Origin: Deltaproteobacteria bacterium RBG_13_61_14
GTDB taxonomy: Bacteria > RBG-13-61-14
Direction: 5' to 3'
Assembly: GCA_001797815.1 (NCBI GenBank)
Contig: MGQK01000071.1
Span: 118 to 20,256 of the forward strand
Length of the DNA stretch: 20,139 bases
Below are positions 1-5,590 of this stretch, piece after piece. The notes under the pieces are model-generated. The model was not told the origin of the DNA. It was given only the letters and a program-made list of their open reading frames with translations, and ran no database searches. The translations under genes were made by a program, and so were the position numbers. The stretch's first letter is position 1. Every line of letters begins with the position of its first letter.

Positions 1-2
1 TG

Positions 3-155
3 CGCGACCAGAAGCAGCGCCGGTTCCTCCGCGAGAAACTGATCCGGCTCTACCGCACCCGGCCCGCGCTCCGCCGGCAAGTCAACCGCGAGGTGAAAGC
101 CTTGACCGAGAGGTTGATCCATGGACTGCATTTCGAGAAGAATTGGTCGGAATAG
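3..155 (+). CDS. C-terminal end of an unrecognised protein (partial)
   Basis: An open frame enters from the left edge and ends at TAG 153-155, giving the last 50 residues of a protein. The visible tail is strongly basic and helical-looking (many Arg, Lys, Leu, Glu) and finishes with LHFEKNWSE. I do not recognise the family and can assign no function. It overlaps the start of the GH31 gene by 35 bases in another frame, and that gene's ribosome binding site lies inside it. Such an overlap suggests the two genes share a transcript. The alternative is that the frame is open by chance in GC-rich DNA. The compact overlap and plausible composition favour a real gene end. Confidence 0.5.
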   Translation, partial: RDQKQRRFLREKLIRLYRTRPALRRQVNREVKALTERLIHGLHFEKNWSE

Positions 156-1470
156 TCTCGCCCGGATCGCGCTCCTCTCTGTCCTCGCGATCCTTTGGCC
201 CCTGCCCGCGCCGGCGGCGGAAGCGGAGCCGCCTTTCCCGGACTGGGTGCTGGGCCAGTTCGTCTGGGAAGACGAGAGCACGACCGCGAGCGTGCGCGCG
301 CTGGTCAAGGGCTATCAGGAGAACGGCATCCCCATTGCCGGCGTGATCATTGACTCGCCCTGGGAGACGGCCTATAACACCTTCGAGTTCGACGCCGAGC
401 GCTACCCCGGCGCCCGGGAACTGATTGATGATCTTCACGCGCAGGGGCTGAAAGTCATCCTCTGGGTGACCTGCATGGTCAATACAGAGGACCCGGACTA
501 TGCTTACGCGCGAGAGCAGGGCTATCTGGTGCCGGGCCTGGAGCGGCAGAAATGGTGGAAAGGCGAAGGCGGGCTGTTGGATTACCGCAACCCGGAAGCC
601 GTGGAATGGTGGCACCAGCGGATGGACCGAGCGATCGCTCTTGGCATTGACGGCTGGAAGGTGGACGGCACCGACCCGATCGCGCTCAAGAAGGGCTGGA
701 ATTTCCGGGAGCAATACCGCCAGCTCTATTACTCGGACTTTTACCATTACACCCGGGAAAGGACCGGCCAAAAGACCGTGATCATGGCCCGGGCCTTGGA
801 GCAGGTGAACGAGAAAACCCTGGGCCTGCCTTCCTGGACCAATCCTTTCCACCTGGGCTTCTTCCTCCAGTTCGCGCCTCTGGACGTGAGCTACATGAGC
901 TGGATGGGCGACCAGGACCCGACCTTTGCCGGCCTGCGGATCGCGCTCACCAACCTGCTGGCCTCTGCCAAAGCCGATTACCTGGTCGTGGGCACCGACA
1001 TCGGCGGCTACCGCAACGGACCGCTCAATCAGGAGGTCTTCCTGCGCTGGGCCGAGCTGGGCGCCTTCTCGCCCCTGATGGAGAACGGCGGCATCCAGGA
1101 CCATCGGCCCTGGGCGATGGACCCGGAGACCCTGGAGATCTACCGGAGTTACTCTCAGCTCCGCGCCGGGCTGAACCCGTGGCTGATGGACAAAGCCGTT
1201 GCCGCCTGGCGGGAAGGCCGCTCGCTGGTGACGCCGCTTAACGAGGGCCGGTTCGAGTATTTGCTGGGCGATGATCTCCTGGTGGCGCCGATCCTGCGCG
1301 CCGGCGGCAAGCGCAAGGTGGTGTTCCCGAAGGGGTCCGACTGGATCTGGCTCAATGACCCGGGGCGGGTTTATAAAGGCGGCACCTGCCTGAAGAGGAT
1401 CTTTGCCCTCTCGGAATTTCCAGTCTACGTGCGCAAGGGATCCCCGGCCCAGGCTATCCTTTTTCCCTAG
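121..1470 (+). CDS. Secreted GH31 family glycoside hydrolase (alpha-glucosidase/xylosidase type)
   Basis: A 449-residue protein of the GH31 clan, which cleaves alpha-glycosidic bonds with retention. Residues 1-35 look like a signal peptide: basic start, hydrophobic run, then PLPAPAAEA. The barrel follows. GWKVDGTD carries the expected nucleophile D182, WMGDQD carries the likely acid/base D264, and GTDIGGY (291-297) is the conserved GH31 motif after it. The C-terminal part (FEYLLGDDLLVAPIL, then FPVYVRKGS) matches the end of the GH31 core. Many GH31 enzymes exceed 600 residues. This one is short, apparently lacking most of the N-terminal sandwich and distal domains. ATG 121 is preceded by GAGG seven bases upstream, and no better in-frame start exists. 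It converges with a minus-strand gene nine bases beyond its stop. Substrate cannot be read from the sequence. Confidence 0.9.
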   Translation: MDCISRRIGRNSLARIALLSVLAILWPLPAPAAEAEPPFPDWVLGQFVWEDESTTASVRALVKGYQENGIPIAGVIIDSPWETAYNTFEFDAERYPGARELIDDLHAQGLKVILWVTCMVNTEDPDYAYAREQGYLVPGLERQKWWKGEGGLLDYRNPEAVEWWHQRMDRAIALGIDGWKVDGTDPIALKKGWNFREQYRQLYYSDFYHYTRERTGQKTVIMARALEQVNEKTLGLPSWTNPFHLGFFLQFAPLDVSYMSWMGDQDPTFAGLRIALTNLLASAKADYLVVGTDIGGYRNGPLNQEVFLRWAELGAFSPLMENGGIQDHRPWAMDPETLEIYRSYSQLRAGLNPWLMDKAVAAWREGRSLVTPLNEGRFEYLLGDDLLVAPILRAGGKRKVVFPKGSDWIWLNDPGRVYKGGTCLKRIFALSEFPVYVRKGSPAQAILFP

Positions 1471-1479
1471 CCGCAAGAA

Positions 1480-1809
1480 TCAAGGGGCCGGCCGGAGGTC
1501 GCTGGCGTGGCGCCGGCCCCGGGAATCGTAAAACACGATGCGCTGAAACCGGGCCAGGACTTGCTCGTCCAGCGTGCAGTAGAAGGCAATGGTCTCGCCG
1601 GGCGGGAGGGTCTGGAGCCCGGGCGGGTAGAGGTAGTCGAGGCGGAGGCTTTCGGCCTCGCTTTCCAGGTCGCAGCCGCTCTTGACCTGAAGGGTCTCCG
1701 GGCCGGTATTGGTCACGTGGATCTCGAGGTTCTGCTCGCGGAGGTTGCAGCACTTGAAGTCCAGCACCTCTTCAATGGTTGAATTCATGATCACCCGGAT
1801 TTGCAGCAT
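1480..1809 (-). CDS. Hypothetical small beta-rich protein
   Basis: A 109-residue protein I do not recognise. The middle (LEIHVTNTGPETLQV, then LPPGETIAFYCTL, then FQRIVFYDSRGRR) alternates beta-strand-like segments and turns as in Ig-like or CARDB-like domains. There is no signal peptide or membrane segment, so it is probably cytoplasmic. Three cysteines fall in C-C and single positions with no clear metal motif. Start 1809 has GAGG seven bases upstream; an internal ATG eight codons later (MNSTIEEV) is the alternative. It lies nine bases downstream of the CC-GAGGC protein gene and is probably cotranscribed with it. Real because of the spacing, the ribosome site and normal composition; function unknown. 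Confidence 0.65.
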   Translation of the reverse strand: MLQIRVIMNSTIEEVLDFKCCNLREQNLEIHVTNTGPETLQVKSGCDLESEAESLRLDYLYPPGLQTLPPGETIAFYCTLDEQVLARFQRIVFYDSRGRRHASDLRPAP

Positions 1810-1818
1810 GGCCCGGCC

Positions 1819-2151
1819 TCACCAGAAGTTGACCTGGTGGACGCTTTCCAGCTTTTTCAGGATCGCTTCAATCTCCCGCCGCACCGTCTCGTCTGCCACT
1901 GGCTCCACTTCCGAAATCGGCTCACCAGCCGGGGCCTTTCCCGACATCCATTTTCCCAGGAATCCCGGCACCACCGCATAGCCGCATCCGCCCGCGCCGC
2001 AGCAGGCGGTGTCAAAAGCGGCATGGCCGATCAAGCACAACACCTCCCGGCCCGAGAACGGCAGCCGCAACTCCTTGACCAGGACGTAACGTCCGGCAAG
2101 GGCTTCCACTTCCTGGCCCAAGGGCTGGTGGATATATTCTTTGCGTGGCAT
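1819..2151 (-). CDS. Hypothetical protein with TACCGAGGCGYA cysteine motif
   Basis: A 110-residue protein of no recognised function. Its most striking part is a glycine/cysteine block at residues 48-59 with C50, C51 and C56, preceded by another cysteine, C39. Such a block could bind a metal or cluster or form a redox site, but this is inference. The C-terminal third is an acidic amphipathic helix (DETVRREIEAILKKLESV). No signal peptide is visible. No good Shine-Dalgarno site precedes ATG 2151. The upstream neighbour is the thiolase terminator, only 26 bases away, so expression depends on read-through or on a promoter I cannot identify. The hypothetical gene at 1480-1809 follows immediately. 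Confidence 0.65.
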   Translation of the reverse strand: MPRKEYIHQPLGQEVEALAGRYVLVKELRLPFSGREVLCLIGHAAFDTACCGAGGCGYAVVPGFLGKWMSGKAPAGEPISEVEPVADETVRREIEAILKKLESVHQVNFW

Positions 2152-2177
2152 TGATTTTAAGGGCCGTCGGCCGTCCT

Positions 2178-2234
2178 AAAAAAAACCGCGACCGAAGCGC
2201 GGCTTCGGCCGAGAGCTCAGCCGAACGGTCGCGG
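2178..2234 (-). terminator. Intrinsic terminator after the thiolase gene
   Basis: Read on the minus strand, a 9-bp perfect stem (CCGCGACCG at 2186-2194 against CGGTCGCGG at 2226-2234) encloses a second pairing, TTCGGC 2204-2209 with GCCGAA 2220-2225. It is followed at once by eight T residues (A run 2178-2185 on the plus strand). This is a textbook Rho-independent terminator. It sits 55 bases after the thiolase stop and closes the acyl-CoA unit. The inner part is one copy of a dispersed palindrome also seen at 3529-3553 and 16616-16641. Confidence 0.88.
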
Positions 2235-2240
2235 CTGCCA

Positions 2241-2261
2241 TTCACTGTGCACCGTGCACTA
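2241..2261. repeat. Short degenerate tandem repeat (7-mer)
   Basis: Downstream of the thiolase stop the sequence reads as consecutive 7-mers CACTGTG, CACCGTG, CACTATC. GTGCAC occurs twice (2247-2252 and 2254-2259) and is itself palindromic. Only three degenerate units are present. It may be the trace of a microsatellite-like intergenic repeat; no function can be assigned. Confidence 0.3.
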
Positions 2262-2289
2262 TCAATCGCCCATGTTCACGGCATCAGGC

Positions 2290-3498
2290 TTATGCGCCAT
2301 ACTTGCCGATGATGGCGATAGAGCACACGTTCATGAACGGGAACCCGCCGAGGTTGTGGGTGAGCCCGAACTTGGGGTCTTTGAGCTGGCGTTTGCCGGC
2401 CCGGCCCAGAAGCTGTAAATACATCTCGTAGAGCATGCGGATGCCCGAGGCGCCGATGGGATGGCCGAAGCACTTCAAGCCGCCGTCCACCTGGCAGGGC
2501 AGGCCGCCCTCCCGGTCGTAAAAGCCGTCCATCACGTCCTTGATCGCCCCTCCGCGCGGCGAGATGTGCAGGTCTTCCATGGTCACCAGCTCGGTGATGG
2601 AAAAGCAATCGTGCACCTCCATCATGCTCACTTCCTCGCGGGGCTCCCGGATCCCGGCCTCCTTATAGGCCCGGCCGCTGCAGATGTCGGTGGTGACGAA
2701 ATGGTCGCCCTGCCATTCGTTGTATTGGGCCTCGTAACCATTGGAGAGCGCGAGCTGGAGCGCCTTGACCGAGATGATGTCTTTCTTCCCCAGGTCCTTG
2801 GCGATTTGCGGGGTGGTGACGATGGCGCAGGCGGAGCCGTCGGAAACCCCGCAGCAATCGAAGAGGCCGAGCGGATCGGCGATGATCGGCGAAGCCATGA
2901 TTTGCTCGATGGAGATTTCCTTGCGCAGGTGGGCCTTGGGGTTCAAGGCGCCGTTCTTGTGGCTCTTCCAGGAGACATGGGCCAAAGCTTTTTTCAGGTC
3001 GTCGCGGTTGATCTTATACTTGGCCCGGTAGGCGGAGGCCAACTGGGCAAAGCTTCCGGGCGCGGTGATGTTGGGCATCTGCAAGAAGCGGGAGGGGCCG
3101 GCATTGGAGCCCATGTTGGGCAGCCCGCCGTAGCCGGTGTCCTTTAACTTCTCCACGCCCAGCGCCAGCGCGATATCCACCGCGCCCGAGGCCACGGCAT
3201 AGCAGGCCCCCCGGAAGGCTTCGGTGCCGGTGGCGCAGAAATTTTCCACCCGGGTCACCGGAATGTTGGGCAGCCGCAGCGCCATGGGCAGGGGCAGGGC
3301 GGAAAGGCCCACGTTGACGAAGATCATGGCCGAACCCAGCCAGGCCGCCTCGATCTTGTCTTTCTCGATCCCGGCATCCTCCAGGCACTCCAAAAAGGCC
3401 TCCACCATCAACTCTTCGGCGCCCATGTCCCAGCGCTCGCCGAAGCGGGAGCAGCCCATGCCCAGAATTGCCACTTTGTCTCGAATTCCCGTCGCCAT
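2290..3498 (-). CDS. Thiolase family protein (SCP2-type acyl-CoA C-acyltransferase)
   Basis: A 402-residue thiolase-fold enzyme that would form or cleave beta-ketoacyl-CoA using coenzyme A. Hallmarks are VENFCATGTEA with the nucleophile C88, the HDCFSITE block that replaces the NEAF block of classical thiolases (typical of the SCP2/BbsB-like branch), GHPIGASG with the catalytic His, and a final GG-containing loop. The frame is open to 3561, but ATG 3498 is the real start: AGGAGG lies nine bases upstream and the protein then opens with the family-typical MATGIRDKVAILGMG. It follows the HMG-CoA-synthase-like/DUF35 gene by 73 bases and ends before a strong terminator, so the two should be one transcript. 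In archaea and in anaerobic toluene degraders such thiolases form complexes with DUF35 zinc proteins. The substrate is not readable. Confidence 0.9.
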   Translation of the reverse strand: MATGIRDKVAILGMGCSRFGERWDMGAEELMVEAFLECLEDAGIEKDKIEAAWLGSAMIFVNVGLSALPLPMALRLPNIPVTRVENFCATGTEAFRGACYAVASGAVDIALALGVEKLKDTGYGGLPNMGSNAGPSRFLQMPNITAPGSFAQLASAYRAKYKINRDDLKKALAHVSWKSHKNGALNPKAHLRKEISIEQIMASPIIADPLGLFDCCGVSDGSACAIVTTPQIAKDLGKKDIISVKALQLALSNGYEAQYNEWQGDHFVTTDICSGRAYKEAGIREPREEVSMMEVHDCFSITELVTMEDLHISPRGGAIKDVMDGFYDREGGLPCQVDGGLKCFGHPIGASGIRMLYEMYLQLLGRAGKRQLKDPKFGLTHNLGGFPFMNVCSIAIIGKYGA

Positions 3499-3528
3499 TT
3501 TTCCAAACCTCCTAAGTGGTGCGGGTGC

Positions 3529-3553
3529 CCGTTCGGCTGAGCTCACGGCCGAA
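3529..3553 (+). repeat. Dispersed GAGCTC-centred palindrome, copy 2
   Basis: CCGTTCGGCTGAGCTC followed by ACGGCCGAA matches copy 1 (minus strand 2228 to 2204) at 24 of 25 positions. TTCGGC 3532-3537 pairs with GCCGAA 3548-3553. The copy is further enclosed by GTGCGGGTG-type and CACCCGCGCAC-type arms (about 3519-3527 and 3559-3569), so the whole junction between the HMGCS-like stop and the thiolase ribosome site can fold into one long hairpin. Confidence 0.6.
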
Positions 3554-3571
3554 AGCCTCACCCGCGCACAA

Positions 3572-5020
3572 TTAAGCCTGCGGCACCGCCTTCCAAAAAT
3601 AGCCGGTGAACCCGCGCTCGCGGTCGAAATACTTTTTCCGGAAAGTGATCTTGACCGGCACCCCGACCTCCACCGCCTTGGCGTCGCAATCGGTGAAGTC
3701 CATCATCATCCGGCCGCCTTTCTCAAACTCCACCATGCCGTAGAAGGCGGGCGGGTCCACCGAGACCGCGAGCATGTCCGCGGTGTAAGTGAGGATCTTG
3801 GCCGGCTGGTCCGCGAATTCGTAATCTTCCTGGCTGTCCACCGCCCCGCACCCGGGCTTGACGCAGATCCGCTGGCTGGGGATCTGGGGAGTCCCGCACT
3901 TTTGGCAGCGGCCGCCGACAAAACCCAGGATCAGCTTGCGGTCGCGAAACAAAGTCGAAAGGGCGGTCTGGTTGGAGACCTCGGCCCGGATGCCCATCTC
4001 GGTCTCGATCAGCTCGTTGAACTTTAAGAGCTTGGTATAGGTCTTCTCCGGCTTGCGCCGGGCCAGGCTCCCGGAAACCCCGGACCGCTTGGGCAGATCC
4101 TTGATCCGGTCGGTCACCTGGAACAGGAGCGCGTCCGAGCCTTGGCCGAACCCGGCCACGATGATCTTGTCGCCGGGCTTGGCCTGCTCCAGCTCCCGCA
4201 CCAAGAGGATCAGCGGGTGCGCGGTCCCGCACTCCCCGGCTTCCGCGTGCATGTTGCCGGCCACTTGCTGGGGAGCAGCGCCCAGCGCCTTGGCGATTTC
4301 GCCGTGGGCGCGGCCGAGGAAACAGGGGTAGCAGAGCTTGGCCACGTCCTTGATATTCGTTCCGGTCTTTTTCAGCAGTCCGCTGATGGCCTGCGGGTAG
4401 ATCTTCATGTAGCCCTCGTCCCGGATCCAGCGCTCCTCCCAGTTGTAGTCATACTTCTCGTGGCTGCCCCGGTAGTGGGGCACGAAATCCAGGGTGACCG
4501 CATGCGAGCCCAGGAGCTCGGCGATCACGTTCTCCTTGCCCAGCAGCAGCGAGGCCGCCCCGTCTCCGAACCACATCTCATAAAACCATGAGGACTTGGT
4601 CAGCCGGTGGTCCGAAGCCGTGACCAGGACCTGTTTCTTGTCCCCGGCCCGAACCGTATCCAGAGCCGCAACCAGGGCCGTGGTCCCGGCCTTTTGGGTC
4701 GAGGTGAAATCGGCCGAACTCAGCTCCTCTTTCAGGTTCAGGGTGGCCGCGAGCATCCCCGCATTGGACCGGTCCGCAAACGGCAGGCTGGTCGAGGCCA
4801 GGAACACCGCGTCAATTTTCGATTTGTCCATCCCGACCAGGCAGTCGCGGCTCGCCGCCACCGCAATGGTCAGGGCGTCCTCATCCCAGTAGCACAGGCT
4901 GCGCTCGCCCTGGGCCGCGGTGATCAGGCCCGGAGCCAGCCAGCCCATGCTCTGCATGATCCCCATCCGCTCCAGCCGCAACCGGGGCAGATAGGCGCCA
5001 AAAGAAACAATGCCAGCCAT
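3572..5020 (-). CDS. HMG-CoA-synthase-like protein fused to a DUF35 zinc-ribbon/OB domain
   Basis: A 482-residue fusion. Residues 1 to about 330 have the HMG-CoA synthase/KAS III thiolase fold (opening MAGIVSFGAYLPRLRL, then WFGDGAASLLLG). Residues about 345-482 are a DUF35 module: a zinc ribbon C372-x2-C375-x10-C386-x4-C391, then an OB-like domain. In archaea, thiolase, HMG-CoA synthase and DUF35 are separate subunits of one complex; here two are fused and the thiolase is next door. The active site is odd. Aligned by eye to archaeal enzymes, the Cys before KAGT is Gln (Q109), the Glu of the GSESHPYA-like block is Thr (T77), and the His position in C230-Y-P-C-F is not His. True HMG-CoA synthesis is therefore doubtful. 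ATG 5020 has a good GGAGGAG ribosome site. The C-terminal DUF35 would give CoA-channel or docking functions. Confidence 0.88.
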   Translation of the reverse strand: MAGIVSFGAYLPRLRLERMGIMQSMGWLAPGLITAAQGERSLCYWDEDALTIAVAASRDCLVGMDKSKIDAVFLASTSLPFADRSNAGMLAATLNLKEELSSADFTSTQKAGTTALVAALDTVRAGDKKQVLVTASDHRLTKSSWFYEMWFGDGAASLLLGKENVIAELLGSHAVTLDFVPHYRGSHEKYDYNWEERWIRDEGYMKIYPQAISGLLKKTGTNIKDVAKLCYPCFLGRAHGEIAKALGAAPQQVAGNMHAEAGECGTAHPLILLVRELEQAKPGDKIIVAGFGQGSDALLFQVTDRIKDLPKRSGVSGSLARRKPEKTYTKLLKFNELIETEMGIRAEVSNQTALSTLFRDRKLILGFVGGRCQKCGTPQIPSQRICVKPGCGAVDSQEDYEFADQPAKILTYTADMLAVSVDPPAFYGMVEFEKGGRMMMDFTDCDAKAVEVGVPVKITFRKKYFDRERGFTGYFWKAVPQA

Positions 5021-5054
5021 CCCACTCCTCCTGTTTTTCGTTATTAGTTTTAAA

Positions 5055-5082
5055 TGTATAAACTGGACTTAGGCTGCTTGAA
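5055..5082 (-). promoter_or_regulatory. Candidate promoter for the HMGCS-like/thiolase unit
   Basis: On the minus strand TTCAAG (5082-5077) and TATACA (5060-5055) are 16 bases apart, in an AT-rich patch 35 bases before ATG 5020. Both boxes match the sigma-70 consensus only partly. The patch TTGAA-N7-TTCAA (5079-5083 with 5089-5093) overlaps the -35 box and could be an operator. Weak call based on position and AT content. Confidence 0.28.
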
Positions 5083-5185
5083 CTACTGCTTCAACCCATG
5101 CGCTCACCAGCCTAGCATACCTTAATTCTCAAGGCAATAGCTTTAAACTAGATAAAACGCGTAACTTCTTGACATGACTTTGGGA

Positions 5186-5209
5186 TGCGCGGCTGACCTC
5201 AGCCGCGCA
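5186..5209. promoter_or_regulatory. Perfect 11-bp-arm palindrome in the divergent intergenic region
   Basis: Arms TGCGCGGCTGA (5186-5196) and TCAGCCGCGCA (5199-5209) are perfect inverted copies separated by two bases. No T run follows on either strand, so it is not a typical intrinsic terminator. It lies between two divergent operons, about 120 bases upstream of a sigma-54-like promoter candidate, where an activator site would be expected. It also shares the GGCTGAG core with the dispersed palindrome elsewhere in the window. Confidence 0.45.
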
Positions 5210-5327
5210 ACCTTATTCAACCCGATTATGCTACAATGCCTGCCACCATGAAGCCGCCCAATCTGGCTAAAGCCCCTCTCCCCGCATTCCCGTTTCCGGT
5301 TTGCACGATTCCTTAGGAGTGGCGAAG

Positions 5328-5343
5328 TGGCGCGCTATCTGCT
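5328..5343 (+). promoter_or_regulatory. Candidate sigma-54 (-24/-12) promoter
   Basis: TGGCGCG-CTAT-CTGCT matches the sigma-54 consensus TGGCACG-N4-TTGCW with two mismatches, and the diagnostic GG (5329-5330) and GC (5341-5342) have the required ten-base gap. It lies 248 bases before the radical SAM start, on the correct strand, upstream of the folded leader. Short motifs of this kind arise by chance in GC-rich DNA, so confidence is limited. Confidence 0.33.
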
Positions 5344-5387
5344 AAAATAATACCAGAAAGACAACTGGAGAAGTTCTGAGAAAGAGA

Positions 5388-5491
5388 GAAGAAAGCGATG
5401 AAGCTGAGGGCAGTTGCCGCCCCCCTCTCAGCCAGGGCGGGCGAGGATCTCGCCCCCGAGGCCAGGGAAAAAACCAGCGATCGCTTTCTTC
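5388..5491 (+). ncRNA. Candidate structured leader RNA upstream of the radical SAM/RNase G operon
   Basis: A perfect 12-bp inverted repeat (GAAGAAAGCGAT 5388-5399 with ATCGCTTTCTTC 5480-5491) encloses two further stems: GCTGAG 5403-5408 with CTCAGC 5427-5432, and GGGCGAG 5439-5445 with CTCGCCC 5449-5455 around a three-base loop. The result looks like a three-way junction closed by a long stem, inside a 570-base region with no convincing gene. It matches no riboswitch class I know. It could be a 5' UTR control element of the operon starting at 5591. An untranslated, non-functional hairpin is the alternative. Confidence 0.35.
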
Positions 5492-5505
5492 CTCTTTGGT
5501 TTAGC

Positions 5506-5548
5506 CGGCCCAGCAATATCGGCCTTGGCCGTCAGGCCGGGCCGTTTT
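5506..5548 (+). terminator. Candidate attenuator-like hairpin with short T run
   Basis: CGGCCC 5506-5511 pairs with GGGCCG 5539-5544, with CGGCC 5520-5524 and GGCCG 5527-5531 pairing inside, followed by TTTT 5545-5548. It lies 42 bases before the radical SAM start and directly after the folded leader. The T run is short, so termination would be partial at best, as expected for an attenuator. Confidence 0.3.
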
Positions 5549-5590
5549 GCTTGCCGTTTCAATCCAACTGATTCAGCGTCGCCAGAGAAG

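Noticed and set aside
82-1476. A 464-codon minus-strand frame opposite the GH31 gene
   Set aside because: Antisense to a gene with clear GH31 catalytic motifs; composition is that of a reverse-frame shadow.
5169-5174. A perfect TTGACA box
   Set aside because: No acceptable -10 box 15-19 bases downstream; the spacing falls inside the palindrome.
5248-5316. A 22-codon frame after TACAAT at 5232-5237
   Set aside because: Too short, no Shine-Dalgarno, and no -35 box at correct distance from TACAAT; not enough to call a leader peptide or promoter.
5398-5571. A 57-codon frame in the leader, starting inside the 12-bp repeat arm
   Set aside because: No good ribosome site, no recognisable features, and it covers hairpin sequences; more likely a chance frame, though a leader peptide cannot be excluded.
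5414-5590. N-terminal extension of the radical SAM protein from an ATG at 5414
   Set aside because: The family normally begins at about MDKFDQLLPHL; the extension is low-complexity and overlaps the folded leader stems.
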